Assembly (NCBI RefSeq): GCF_048128805.1
Contig: NC_136019.1
Location: forward strand, 15,999,881 to 16,063,880
Direction of reading: 5' to 3'
DNA length: 64,000 bases
Source: Centroberyx gerrardi
Taxonomy: Eukaryota; Chordata; Actinopteri; Beryciformes; Berycidae
Shown here: piece after piece, positions 1 through 10,012 of the stretch
Numbering within the stretch: the first letter of the stretch is position 1
Layout: each line of letters starts with the position of its first letter
Translations under genes and position numbers: made by a program
Notes under the pieces: generated by a model
What the model saw: the letters and a program-made list of their open reading frames with translations, nothing else
The model's database searches: none
Told to the model about the DNA's origin: nothing

Positions 1-356
1 TTGAAGCAGTCTGTACAAATTTCATTGGCTGATGAAGTCCGTTAGTGGATGTTTACCTGTGCGCCATCAAAAATTCAGCAAGTTTAAACTTTTTTGATGG
101 ACTGGGTTGCGATATCTTGATGCGCTGCACTCCGACAATCCATGTTATTCGTTAATACATAGGTCTTATTGTAATACATGAAATATTTCCAATTTTTTGC
201 TGTATCACAAATGCTCATGTGAACACCTAATTAAAATATTGTTTGTAAAGATTTGAGAAGAAAAACTGCATTTCACTTCAGAGCATCTACAGCTTTGGAG
301 TAAGCTGGTTGGATAAGAGAACTGTAACTCATTCATAACTGACCATAAGTATTGCA
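1..356. other. Gene-free left edge
   Basis: AT-rich unique-looking sequence. I see no convincing ORF, RNA gene or repeat here. It may be intron of the gene whose last exon lies at 1216. Confidence 0.4.
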
Positions 357-357
357 A

Positions 358-1121
358 TGACTGCGTTTACATGGACTTGAGTATCCCGGTTATGATCGGG
401 TTTTTGAAGTATCCCGTTTTTGTGTTCGCGCATGTAAACATCATATCCCGATTTCAGAAACCTGGATAAGCCCTTATCCCGGTTTTGAGAAACCCGATTA
501 TGCTAGCTGGAGTACTCCGAAAGAAACCGGGATACTGTTGCATGTATACATCTTATCCCAATTTCTGACCGCTGCAGACTACCTGCGCAGGCGCGGCTTC
601 AGCCAAGTGACGTAACAGAAAAACACAAACAATGGCGGCAACGAGAGCGTCTCACTTCTGGAGCGATGAGGAAACGGAGTTTTGTCTTTCGGTGATGAAA
701 GAATGAAATATACTTGGCAGTTTAGATGGGAGAAAGCATCGAAATGCTGACCTATTCAAGTCTGTAGTATACAGACTACAGGACGCCGTTTCCTAACACG
801 TACAGTGGAGCAAGTCAGGTCACGGTGGAAAATACTAAATATAGCTTATAGCCGCTTATAGCCCGCTATAATCCAAAGTGGTCTCATTTGCAATAGCCAC
901 AGTCAAATTAATTTAAGGTTAACAGTTACCTGTAAACATCACAGGCGCCTGCGCAAATAGCATGCAGTAATCAGTAACCAGGATACTAGTATCTATCATG
1001 TATATGGAGATATGAATAACCAGATTTCTCTGTGTTCCATGTAAACGCCATATCCAGAATATGATCAAAACCAGGATAAGCCTCATAACCAGGATACTCA
1101 AGTCCATGTAAAAGCAGTCAT
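358..1121. mobile_element. Harbinger-like non-autonomous DNA element with Myb/SANT remnant
   Basis: The two ends are inverted repeats of about 36 bp: TGACTGCGTTTACATGGACT at the left, and its near-perfect reverse complement ending at 1121. The left third carries further internal copies of a motif like CATGTAAACATCATATCCC. Inside, from the ATG at 632, the plus strand encodes a broken Myb/SANT-like start (ATRASHFWSDEETEFCLSVM, then a stop, then LDGRKHRNADLFKS and later VEQVRSRWKIL). That pattern is typical of the DNA-binding accessory protein of PIF/Harbinger transposons. I could not define a clean target-site duplication, so the superfamily call is inferred from the Myb-like remnant. Confidence 0.6.
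632..840 (+). pseudogene. Decayed Myb/SANT-like transposon protein fragment
   Basis: The frame starting at ATG 632 reads WSDEETEFCLSVMKE and then meets a stop near 705. The same frame continues with a recognisable LDGRKHRNADLFKSVVYRLQ, and a shifted frame gives VEQVRSRWKIL. These are spaced like the helices of Myb/SANT-like (MSANTD) DNA-binding domains carried by Harbinger elements. Stops and a frameshift show it is dead. Its position inside the inverted-repeat element ties it to that element rather than to a host gene. Confidence 0.5.
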
Positions 1122-1215
1122 TATCTGTTACATAACAAACATAACATAGGGTAACATAGCAATATGTAGCAATATGTATATGCTATGTAATGAATCTGGT
1201 TTTTCTTTCCCCCAG

Positions 1216-1491
1216 GAAGACTATGAGTCAAAACACAGCGTCCTTTCAGAGGTTATGAATGAAAATGAGCGCTATGTGAACGCTATGCTGGCACTAATGG
1301 AGAGAGGTCCACCTGAGTTTAAATCACAGCAGGCATTTTTTGAGTCAATCAAGGCCTTCAGCGACACAATCAAGACTTTCATGGATGGGGTGGAGGAGCA
1401 TACAGCTGCAAGATTTGAGAACCTCGAAAATAAATTGGAAAGTACGAAAGAGCTGCTAAAAAGCCTTGAGGAGGATCATGATGAATTCTAA
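1216..1491 (+). CDS. Terminal coding exon of an unrecognised gene
   Basis: A pyrimidine-rich acceptor (TTTTTCTTTCCCCCAG) ends at 1215. The open frame from 1216 runs 91 codons to TAA at 1489-1491. The peptide begins EDYESKHSVLSEVMNENERY and ends in a charged, coiled-coil-like tail (FENLENKLESTKELLKSLEE). I do not recognise the family. Acidic and helical C-termini like this occur in Myb/SANT-like transposon-derived proteins, and a Myb-like remnant lies just upstream, but that link is only suggestive. Earlier exons would lie left of the window. AATAAA at 2036-2041 could be its polyadenylation signal. Confidence 0.45.
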   Translation, partial: EDYESKHSVLSEVMNENERYVNAMLALMERGPPEFKSQQAFFESIKAFSDTIKTFMDGVEEHTAARFENLENKLESTKELLKSLEEDHDEF

Positions 1492-2640
1492 CAGTTTCCA
1501 TTCCTGTCATTGTTTCTGTCTCTGATACTGTATCCATGTGTGAAGTCCTTCTGTTTTATTGTCCAACCTCAGTTTAATATTCTATATTCTCAGTTGTCCT
1601 TACTCCCCCTATTACAGAGGCAGGTGGTGAAAACTTTGTCCCACTGGCCAACACTGCAGACTGAAACTCGGCTTTTAAACATCAGCCCAACATGTTTTAG
1701 TAATATGGGACAAAGTTTGTATTTCAGAGTCAGTAATGCTAATTTGTGTTTTCCTCCTAACTGAACCTTTTGAAACTGAAGTAAAAAAAAAATATCAATG
1801 ATCTGCTCCAGCATGTCATATGCACATTATAATTATACATATACTTAGTAATATAAGGTTTATTTGTGTTTGCTTTTCTTGTTTTCTTTCTCTATTACTT
1901 TACATAGTTCACACCTTAACAGACAAAGCAGAGTGATTTAGTAATAAATATCTTAAGTGCATTTGGATGTTTGTTTCCTGAAGATCTATTATTAGGAATT
2001 ATTGATTTGTCAACTGCATATATCCATACAAAAATAATAAATGACTAAAGTCAAACTATTGATTGGTGAAGGCTGATTCTGTTTCTGTTAATAAATGATG
2101 AACCTCACATGGAAACGAGAGAGAAGAAAAGAGAGAGGAAAGAAAGAAAAAACAAAGAATGAGGGAGTGTTCAAGTCCAGATTCACTGTGTACACAAAAT
2201 ATACTGGGTATAGTATAGAACAATTTCTGCTTCAGTGATTTCTGGAACCACAACAATGTTTTATTTCTCACATGGCACCTCAACTTGATTTACAAAAAAT
2301 AATAATAATCTTGACTTGTTTTGTGCTCATTCCCCACCATATCAGGCTGAAACACACATAAAATGATCGGAAACTTGGTTATCATTTACATGTAGTTTAG
2401 TTTTTCAGGAATGAACAATCATGTATCCCTGAAATTCATCTGCAAAAAAACAATATTCAATAGGTTAGCAATTTGAGAACATTATCTATTCACTGAATAG
2501 ATAATAACTCACATTCAAGAAAAAGGGTTCATTGTACCAGTGAAGGAAAGAATGAATGAAACAACTAACTAACCAGTCAGTCAGTCAGTTTCTATCTCTC
2601 AACCTATTGTTTTTTTTTGTGCTTTTGCCCTCTTGGCTGA
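1492..2640. other. Gene-free spacer between edge exon and TRIM gene
   Basis: AT-rich sequence without convincing coding potential. It contains a possible polyadenylation signal AATAAA at 2036-2041 for the exon ending at 1491. No mobile element was recognised. Confidence 0.35.
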
Positions 2641-2643
2641 AGT

Positions 2644-2655
2644 GAAAGTGAAAGT
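2644..2655 (+). promoter_or_regulatory. ISRE/IRF-type element upstream of the TRIM gene
   Basis: GAAAGTGAAAGT fits the interferon-stimulated response core GAAANNGAAA and sits about 100 bp upstream of a TATA box. IRF and ISGF3 complexes bind this core in vertebrates. The element suggests interferon induction of the TRIM gene downstream, as is common in fish TRIM families. Confidence 0.6.
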
Positions 2656-2753
2656 GGTTTGAAGAATTTAAATGAGGGTAAGTACTGTAAGTACAGATGT
2701 AACTATGACAGTAGGTAACAGTCACCCAGGTACATTCCTCTTCCTCTGTGGAC

Positions 2754-2809
2754 TATAAATACCAGGTGAAAAGACAAGGACACAGACGGAACAACACAGA
2801 CAAAACAAG
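2754..2809 (+). promoter_or_regulatory. TATA box and non-coding first exon of the TRIM gene
   Basis: TATAAAT at 2754-2760 predicts transcription starting near 2784. A short leader then ends at 2809, where CAAAACAAG is followed by the consensus donor GTGAGT. The matching acceptor (CCCTTTTGAACAG) ends at 4039, twelve bases before the start codon. The 5' untranslated region is therefore probably split by a 1.2 kb intron. The start point is inferred from spacing. Confidence 0.5.
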
Positions 2810-2939
2810 GTGAGTGATCAAAATGAGTAAATGATGAGACACTTAGACACTTAGAATTAAGACACTTAGAATTGTAAAAAGAAATCAAGTACTTTATGCA
2901 TTGCTAATTGTATTTTGATATACAGTTAATAATTCTGAA

Positions 2940-3130
2940 CTTTGATCAGTTTTAGTATTAGTATTAATATTAATATTAGTATTAATTACTTCTATTATTA
3001 TTATTAATTATTATTTTTAGTAGTGTATAAGTAGCATTATTATTTGTATTGCTATTAGTATTAGTATTAGTGTTAGTTTTAGTTTTTGTATTATGTATTA
3101 TGATTAGTATTATGATTAGATTTCCACTGG
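2940..3130. repeat. Imperfect TTAGTA/TATTAT simple repeat
   Basis: A degenerate AT-rich run of ATTAGT, ATTATT and TTAGTA steps within TRIM intron 1. It has no coding potential. Confidence 0.6.
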
Positions 3131-3232
3131 TAACTTCTTATAAACAAAATATAAAAATAATTTGAATAATTCATAACTTAAATAACAACAAAGCAGTGAA
3201 AATAAATGTTTTAGACAGCTTTATATTGTGCC

Positions 3233-3580
3233 CAGGGCCGGAGTGGGACTCATTATTTCACAGTATCCTTTTCTATGGAAAACAATATCTTTTAGTGCAA
3301 ATGAATCTGTCTAGCCCTAGAAATATTTGCTGAATCACACTCGACAGCTCAAACATGAACATGTCACATCAGATTAGACCAATCACAATCTAATGTGTGG
3401 CAGGTTGTCAGGGAAAACGGGGGCGTGTCAGTAGCAGTGTGTGTGTGTGAGTGTGAGGCACAGAGAGCAAGTCAGCCTACATGTTGATATATTTACAAAA
3501 TGATTGCGTTTCCCAACCCGTTACTGGCCCAACAACAACAGCGGCCCACCAGGAATCTTCACGGTTCTCCCGTGGGGAGT
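3233..3580 (+). mobile_element. Possible 5' fragment of a hAT-like transposon
   Basis: The stretch opens with CAGGGCCGGAGTGGGACTCA, which resembles termini of fish hAT elements. About 280 bp on it has an ORF start at 3500 (MIAFPNPLLAQQQQRPTR). A matching right terminus was not found, so this would be a 5' fragment inside TRIM intron 1. The assignment rests on recalled terminal motifs only. Confidence 0.3.
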
Positions 3581-4051
3581 GAGTATTTCTTTTGTTGCCT
3601 GTGTCACTGTCAGTTTGATGATTCATACATGTAAAATATAAAGACATGTAATTTCTGAGGAAGAACAGTGGGAACTACCCACCTTACCGTCGTGTGTTTC
3701 TCTCCCAAAGTAAAAACTGAAACTTAAAATGCTGACATATGAAAAGTACATAGGAATAAACAAACTGGAATCTGGATTTACCAGCTCTTCAAGTTATACG
3801 CATATCAGATTTATACTCCTACTACTACTGTACTACTACTTTCTCCAGTTCATAGGGAGATCATTAAAAGTTTTAGCTATTAGCAAAACTTTGAGCTGTC
3901 TCATAGGCCGTTGAGAGAATCAGGTACCTTTACAGATACTTCTGGCTACATTATAGCCTACATTGAATCCCAGGATAGATTCATGTAATTTAAGACTTTT
4001 TGTCTCACTCAAGACCTTTATCTTCTCCCTTTTGAACAGCTGTTTTACACG

Positions 4052-4485
4052 ATGGCCTCCCCCAGTGATCTCCAGTCCAGTTGCCAATGTTCTATCTGTT
4101 TGAATACCTTCATTGACCCAGTCTCTACTCCTTGTGGACACAGCTTCTGCAAAGTCTGTATTGGCACTCACTGGGACATGAGTGATGCTATTCAGTGTCC
4201 AATTTGTCAAGAAAGCTTCAAGAAAAGGCCACAGTTCCGTGTCAATATCACAATTATAGATCTGATGAACGTGCTCAAGGTAAACGGAGAAAGCATACAT
4301 GAGGAAGAGATTTCGACCCAAACTTAAGACGTTTTGTGTGATGTCTGTACCGGAGAGAAGAAGGCGCTCAAGTCCTGTCTGCAGTGTGAAGAATCTCTCT
4401 GTGCTGAACACCTGAAACCTCACCAGAATGATGCTGAGCTGAAGAGACATGAGCTGTGGGATCCTGTCAACAAACTGAAGGAGAG
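4052..4485 (+). CDS. TRIM coding exon 1: RING and B-box 1, interrupted by TAA
   Basis: The exon starts MASPSDLQSSCQCSICLNTF. The zinc ligands CxxC, C, H, CxxC and CPIC of a C3HC4 RING are all present, so a 91-residue RING-only product could be made. TAA occupies 4325-4327. The same frame then continues with B-box 1 (DVLCDVCTGEKKALKSCLQC, then AEHLKPHQ) and ends at donor AGAG|GTGAGG, phase 2. Confidence 0.85.
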
Positions 4486-5989
4486 GTGAGGCCAAGTTTT
4501 GGTGAAGTTTCTATATTTTTTCACTTATGGTTAAGGTTAGGATTTGCCCCTATTTGTCCCTATTGTATATAAACACAGCAAATTGTCTTAGGAAGCATTA
4601 AGGCCCAAATGCTCTGGAAGTGACTTTTATCGCACCTTGTTTGATGCTCCTATGGGAGGGACATTCTAAAAAGCTTAATGTTAAAAAGGCTTAACAGGGC
4701 CAAAAAAATATTTAACTTTGATGAAGACATCAAAGTTTTTCCCAGGTATACAGCACCATAAGAATTAGCAATGATGAAAACAAAATCAATCAAAATCAAT
4801 TTGATTGACTTGAAAAAAAGGGGGCTTAACATGGCTTAATGAGCTAATATTGAAACAAAAATGCTGAAAATGTAACCATGAATTATAGACCATAACCCTT
4901 AACTAGCGTCCAAAAAGAATGTCTAGAAAAAACAGACAAACGTTTTGTTTTTTTTAAATCACCACAGTCTGAATTTCGACAAAAATGAGGGCTTATTTTG
5001 CCTTAATGTCCTAAAATCGAAATAGAAAAATTCATCTTTATTTCAGGCATCAGGGAGATACAAGGACATACTGTTGTGAAAATTTCAAGTTTCAAGTTAA
5101 AGTGAAAGTTAAAGTTAAAACTATAACAAGTTTGAAAACATGCGTCTGATGTTTCCAGTGTGTGTCTGGCAAAATAGTTTTAAACAAGCACAGATGCTGT
5201 ACAGGCCCATGCCGCTTTCAGTTCAATTCAATTCAGTTCAATGCATTGAAGCATTGAGACAATTTTTTAATCAGTTAAATGACCTAATTGCACTAACATT
5301 ACTTAAATACCACAAGGTAATAACATTACCTGCCTTTAAAGTTTCTAGGGCAGCAGAAGACGAGTTATCAGGTTACTGTTTACAAATCCCGTTACTAACA
5401 CATACAAGTTTGGAGCAAATTGTGGAATGTTAAGTTTTACTTTTGTTTTCACAGCAGGAGACTCTGTTGGATTGAGTACAATGCTCCTGGTCTGCTGTCT
5501 GTGCATCTCCAAATGACAGACATGACGTCATGCGCACATCAGGCGCATCACGTCTGATGAATTGTTGATGACTGACTGACTGCCTGACCTGAATATGTCT
5601 CGCGACGCCCTTGGCCTTGCCGTGGGAAAAACATTCACCATGTTTTGTACTAATCTGATACACCAACATATGATCTCTAGATAGGTTATTTACCATGTGC
5701 ATTTAACGGCTTGTATAATAGCTTGTATATGGATCATGAGGAAGTGCAATTGTGGGAAATGTAGTGAGGATCCATTTAGGACAAAAATATAAATAAAGAT
5801 GTATTATGGAACATTTTGATACTATGATGGGGAATGGAGCTGCTTAGGATGGAAGGCTTCCACAGAACATCACATCTCATCCCCATGCCCACGGACTATA
5901 GATGAATAACAGTTTACTAACTGGTGGACTTGATGAATACCCTATACCCCTGTCAAATAAACTACTTAACAAATTAATCTCACCAACAG

Positions 5990-6125
5990 GGTGTGCAAGC
6001 AGCACAGAAAACCTTTGGATCTCGTCTGCCAGTGTGATCTGACCTGTGTGTGTGTCCTGTGCGTCCAATCAGACCACCAAGATCACAACTGTGTCCCTTT
6101 GGAGGGCCATCTGAGAAAGAAGAAG
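5990..6125 (+). CDS. TRIM coding exon 2: B-box 2
   Basis: Acceptor CACCAACAG ends at 5989. The exon reads VCKQHRKPLDLVCQCDLTCV and continues to DHQDHNCVPLEGHLRKKK, with the Cys/His spacing of a type 2 B-box. Donor AAG|GTGAGA follows. The first base completes the arginine codon of exon 1. Confidence 0.85.
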
Positions 6126-6272
6126 GTGAGAGATTGATCAGGGACCTTTCCTTTTAGCATGAGTACTTTATTCTAAGACAACTACACACACCTGATTACA
6201 CTACTGAAAATGCACTGACATTCTTTAATTAGTATTATGCAGTATGAATTATTTACCATATTACATGCTCAG

Positions 6273-6368
6273 ATCAAGGTTGAGCAGGCATTGACAAAGG
6301 TGCAGCAGGAGATCAAGAAGCGGGAAGAGATGGAGAAAAAGGTTGTGCGATCAGTGGAAATCAGCGAA
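6273..6368 (+). CDS. TRIM coding exon 3: start of coiled coil
   Basis: A 32-codon exon (IKVEQALTKVQQEIKKREEM and on to SVEISE) lies between acceptor ATGCTCAG and donor GAA|GTAAGT. Both ends are phase 0. The 96-nt size is the usual size of this exon in TRIM genes. Confidence 0.85.
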
Positions 6369-6616
6369 GTAAGTCAAGCTAAAGATATTTACTGTAATTC
6401 CTTATAAAGTGAACGATTTTCTGCAGGGGTTCTTAAACTATGGCTTGAGACCCTACATGGGTCAGAGGCAGACGTCTGGTAGGGTAGCAATATGTTTTAA
6501 AGGGCCATGGTGACACAGAAAATAAGATAAGACTGAAAACGTTTGAGAGCTCCTGATTTTTTGCTATTTAGTGTAATACATATATCAATATCAAAATAAT
6601 TAATCTAGGTTATTTC

Positions 6617-7088
6617 CACAGAATTTGAATGGATAGAACGGTCTTTCCACTGTTTTCTATGGTATTTTGGCTGGTACACCAAAAAATGGCGTCTATGGTT
6701 AGTTTCTATGGTGACAACGGAAGTTTGACCATTAAGGCCGTAAAGTGTGTCACCGGCTGCCTCATAGTGGAGTGGGTTAGCTTTGTAATGTTGCAAGACG
6801 AACGTTAAATGAGTAAAATGTGATGACTTACCAACAGTAATATAGCGCGATTAAACCCAAACGGTCCAAAAATCCTTCAGTAGCTCCCCGCTGACAGCAA
6901 AGCGACGCAGTTTTCCACTGCCTGGTCCTTGCTGCGACTTTCCGTAAATCGGTTTATACGGAAGCTAGGCCAACGGTACAAAGGAGGTTTTATATCATGG
7001 AATGCTACACCTAAAAATGGCCACCACTCCGACCACCAGGACAGTTGATTAGAATGGGAAAGACCGTTCTATCCATTCAAATTCTGTG
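6617..7088. mobile_element. hAT-type MITE with 8-bp target-site duplication
   Basis: The ends are a 32-bp inverted repeat beginning CACAGAATTTGAATGGATAG. GTTATTTC lies directly outside both ends (6609-6616 and 7089-7096), a perfect 8-bp target-site duplication as made by hAT transposases. The 472-bp interior has no ORF. The element sits in the intron between TRIM exons 3 and 4. Confidence 0.85.
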
Positions 7089-7340
7089 GTTATTTCAATG
7101 ATTTAAAGCTCAAAATTGAGCTTTAGTGCAGTGCATCTCATGTATTATACTGTATACCATACTAATGTGGAATAAAATAGAATAAAAGTTTGGATCTTTA
7201 ACATCTTACTTACTGAATTTTGATACAGATTGCAAGACATAACACTTGGACAGATATTATTCAGCTGTTAAACTTTATCCAAATTCCTTCAGATTATTTG
7301 ATTGACTGTCAAACTTTATCCAAATAAAAAAAAACAACAG

Positions 7341-7574
7341 AAAAATGCCAGCACAGACACTGAAGACACCCTGAGGATATTCACTCGTCTACAGCAAGTG
7401 TTTGAGTTAAGTCAGACAAGACTTCTGGATACGATCCCCATTCTACAGAGAAAAACAGAGGATCACTGTAAGTCAGTCAAAGAAAAGCTACAACAGGAAA
7501 TTGGTGAGCTGGAAAAGCAAAGAAGTGAACTGGAGCAGCTCTCTCACATTGAGGACCATCTCCATCTTCTACAG
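7341..7574 (+). CDS. TRIM coding exon 4: coiled coil
   Basis: The 78-codon exon is alpha-helical and rich in Gln, Glu and Leu (FTRLQQVFELSQTRLLDTIP, later ELEQLSHIEDHLHLLQ). The LSHxEDHLHLLQ end is characteristic of btr-type TRIMs. Acceptor AAACAACAG ends at 7340; donor CAG|GTAATC starts at 7575. Length 234 nt is the standard for this TRIM exon. Confidence 0.85.
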
Positions 7575-8089
7575 GTAATCTGTGGTGCTCTTCTTCATCT
7601 CTTTCTCAACTGAGCATGATCATTGCAGATTGTAGTTTTAGTTTTTTACAAACATTGCTCTGGAGGCAGAAATAATCAGTTAAGTTAAACTTCAGTGGGC
7701 GTAATGCTGTATGAATGCTTGACTGAAGTCCAGTGAAAAAAACAAGATGTAAGAGAGGAGGATGCTAATATTACGAAGCCTAGCACTCTGCTACTAACTG
7801 ATACAAAAATGGGAATCTAGCCATACTAAGTTATCTAGGTTAGCTAGTTAGCCTAGCTGACCTTAAGTTCAAACTAGTCATAGCCTATAGTTATCTAGGT
7901 AAGCTAGCCAGCCTATTGACGTTACAGTCACGAATGCCATGGTCATGAATGAATAAAAACAAGAAGTCATTGCCGTTTACATTTTATATTTATATTTTGA
8001 TCAGGGTTCCTTCTTTGCCGTTAAAGTTTGCCACTTAGCTAACGTGCTGAAAGAAAATGGTTCTTTGGCTCCGCCCATTGAGCCAATAA

Positions 8090-8212
8090 AAGAAAGGCCA
8101 ACCTACCAGTCGATTGCTGTTTTGAAGTTCGCTTTCAAAATGTTCCTCCATGATGTTTCCTAGACTATACAAACCAGTGTTGTTAATTTTTCCGAATCAT
8201 TCAAGAAAACAT
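8090..8212 (+). repeat. Dispersed repeat, copy 1
   Basis: The segment from AAAGAAAGGCCAA through TTCAAAATGTTCCTCCATGA and CCAGTGTTGT matches, with divergence, sequence at 58613-58752 in the same orientation. It is probably part of a MITE family. It lies in the TRIM intron before exon 5. Confidence 0.6.
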
Positions 8213-8313
8213 AATTCTGCATAATTGCTTGTTGCATGTAACATTGCCATGATAGCAATTAAAGTTTCTGTCTGTCTGTCTTTGCCTTTGCCCCCCTCAA
8301 TCCCTCACTTCAG

Positions 8314-8473
8314 AGTATGAATTCCCTATGTGATCCTCCAACCACTAAAGACTGGTCTGAGATCAGTGCCTACAGTGATCCAGGAGTGGGTATACTGCAA
8401 TCTGCTGTCAGTCAGCTGCTCATGACACTTCACATTGCAATCAGCAATGAACGGAAAAGAATGGTTAAAAATG
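8314..8473 (+). CDS. TRIM coding exon 5: linker
   Basis: The exon reads SMNSLCDPPTTKDWSEISAY and continues to ISNERKRMVKN. PPTTKDWSEIS is a signature of btr-type TRIMs between the coiled coil and SPRY. It ends in phase 1 at AATG|GTGAGG. Confidence 0.85.
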
Positions 8474-8869
8474 GTGAGGATGCGATGTTAACAGTGTCCT
8501 GCAAGAAGAATCTCAATTTATCTGTCATTTATATGTCTTTTTTGGTTATCACTAATAGGTTTACAGGAGTCCAGGACTGGGTAACTTAATTCCAAAAACA
8601 CTGTAAACATAAACACATTTTTGTGTTTTTCTTTTTTTTTTTTCTTTTCCTAACCTGTCCCAAAAAAAGTGGGCTGGCAACTCATTTTCAACACATTTTC
8701 ATCCCTAAACAAGTTTTCTCCAATATTTGCAACCTGTCATGCAAAACAGACCAGGTTGTATTTTGCCTTCATTCAAGGGGGTGTTGTTCTTACTTTTTTG
8801 TTTGCTTGTTTATTCAGTCATTAATTACTGAATTTTCATTCATTCATTCATTCATTCATTCCCTTACAG

Positions 8870-8896
8870 AGATTAAGAGAATTCAGCAATATGCAG
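8870..8896 (+). CDS. TRIM coding exon 6: 27-nt microexon
   Basis: Acceptor CCCTTACAG ends at 8869. The 27-nt exon encodes EIKRIQQYA and shares its first and last codons with the neighbouring exons. Donor is CAG|GTACAT. Microexons of this size between coiled coil and PRY are standard in the family. Confidence 0.8.
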
Positions 8897-9055
8897 GTAC
8901 ATCTTGTTTCATTGTTTCATTGTATAGTCTTATCATTGATGAATACATCAGTCATCTGAATACATCATCTTCTATTCATCTGTTCCATGGTCTTTTTTCA
9001 CAAATTATTTGACAGAACCCACATGTACAAACCATTCTCATTCTCTAGCTGTTGT

Positions 9056-9062
<7 letters not shown>

Positions 9063-9122
<60 letters not shown>
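9063..9122 (+). repeat. (CT)30 microsatellite forming a polypyrimidine tract
   Basis: Thirty CT units end five bases before the SPRY exon junction, so the repeat doubles as the acceptor's pyrimidine tract. Confidence 0.95.
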
Positions 9123-9125
<3 letters not shown>

Positions 9126-9127
9126 AG

Positions 9128-9303
9128 TGGATGTGACTTTGGACCCTGACACAGCACACCAGGTCCTCATCCTGTCTGAAGATGGGAAGCAAGTGAGACA
9201 TGGAGGCATCCCCCAGAATCTCCCAGACAACCCAGAGAGGTTCAACACTCTCCTCGGTGTCCTGGGAAAAGACGGCTACTCCTCTGGTGCCTTCTACTTT
9301 GAA
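9128..9303 (+). CDS. TRIM coding exon 7: PRY domain
   Basis: The exon reads VDVTLDPDTAHQVLILSEDG and continues to DGYSSGAFYFE. The LDP motif and the FYFEV junction are PRY/SPRY hallmarks. It opens at GTCAG|TGGATG after the CT repeat and ends at GAA|GTCAGT. Confidence 0.85.
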
Positions 9304-9640
9304 GTCAGTGACTTTTCTGTTTAACCCCTTGAACTCTGATTTTCCCCCTAAATTTCCCCTTAAGTAGCTCCAAAGTTAGAAATATTTTTTTTTCCCATAC
9401 TGTATGACTGTGTCACATACATATTCTGTATCTGCTCCTTCCAATGCTTATTGAATCTACAGCATGCATATATTGAGTGAAATATTCAAACTGCTTGCAC
9501 ATATCACTCTGGAAAACCCTTTGTGCTTAGCTTTTCTGCAACACAATAATGCTGCCCTTTTACTCTTTGTGTTGTACATGTTCATTTTAAAATTGCAAGG
9601 AATACATTACTTATTTTGAAATTATCTGTATTGCCCAAAG

Positions 9641-10012
9641 GTGCAGGTGGAGGGCAAGGCTGGCTGGGACATTGGGGTTGCCTTGGAAACAGTTGACAGG
9701 AAAGGCAACAGTGATGTCAGTCTGAGCAAAGGATTCTGCGCCCTGATGCTAAGGGGTGAGGAGTTCATAGCATGCAAGCAACCCCCAGTCAGGATTAATC
9801 TCTCCAAGAAGGCCCAGAAGGTGGGGGTGTTTGTAGATCACGAGGAGGGAGAGGTCCGTTTTTACGATGTCGGGAACAAGACCCATATCTACTCCTTTAC
9901 TGGTATGAGGTTTCCCAAGAAGAAGTTGCACCCTTACGTTAATCCCTGTGGCATATGTGAAGGCAAAAACTCAGCCCCCATGCTAATCACTCCTGTCATC
10001 CAGGACATTTAG
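9641..10012 (+). CDS. TRIM coding exon 8: SPRY domain and stop
   Basis: After acceptor TTGCCCAAAG the frame gives VQVEGKAGWDIGVALETVDR, then QKVGVFVDHEEGEVRFYDV, and ends GKNSAPMLITPVIQDI with TAG at 10010-10012. The VGVFVDxEEGxVxFYDV core and the SAPxxI end are typical of TRIM B30.2 domains, which bind the target protein. Confidence 0.88.
   Translation: MQVEGKAGWDIGVALETVDRKGNSDVSLSKGFCALMLRGEEFIACKQPPVRINLSKKAQKVGVFVDHEEGEVRFYDVGNKTHIYSFTGMRFPKKKLHPYVNPCGICEGKNSAPMLITPVIQDI

Larger units (their letters stand above)
4040..10012 (+). pseudogene. TRIM E3 ubiquitin ligase, bloodthirsty-related type, with one in-frame stop
   Basis: Eight coding exons join in frame: 4052-4485, 5990-6125, 6273-6368, 7341-7574, 8314-8473, 8870-8896, 9128-9303 and 9641-10012. 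They total 1635 nt, or 544 residues if the stop at 4325-4327 is read as a codon. Domain order is RING (C3HC4), B-box 1, B-box 2, coiled coil, then PRY/SPRY, matching the fish btr/TRIM39-like family, which marks substrates with ubiquitin and often acts in innate immunity. The start has a good Kozak context (ACGATGG). The only visible lesion is TAA after codon 91, between RING and B-box 1. All splice sites and downstream frames are intact, so the stop is either recent, a polymorphism or a sequence error. AATAAA at 10408-10413 probably ends the transcript. Confidence 0.85.

Noticed and set aside
3920-4495. Long minus-strand ORF of 191 codons opposite the TRIM RING exon
   Set aside because: It is the antisense shadow of a clear RING/B-box exon and shows no domain of its own.
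9045-9248. Arg/Glu-repeat ORF on the minus strand
   Set aside because: It is translation of the (CT)30 repeat plus the antisense of the PRY exon.
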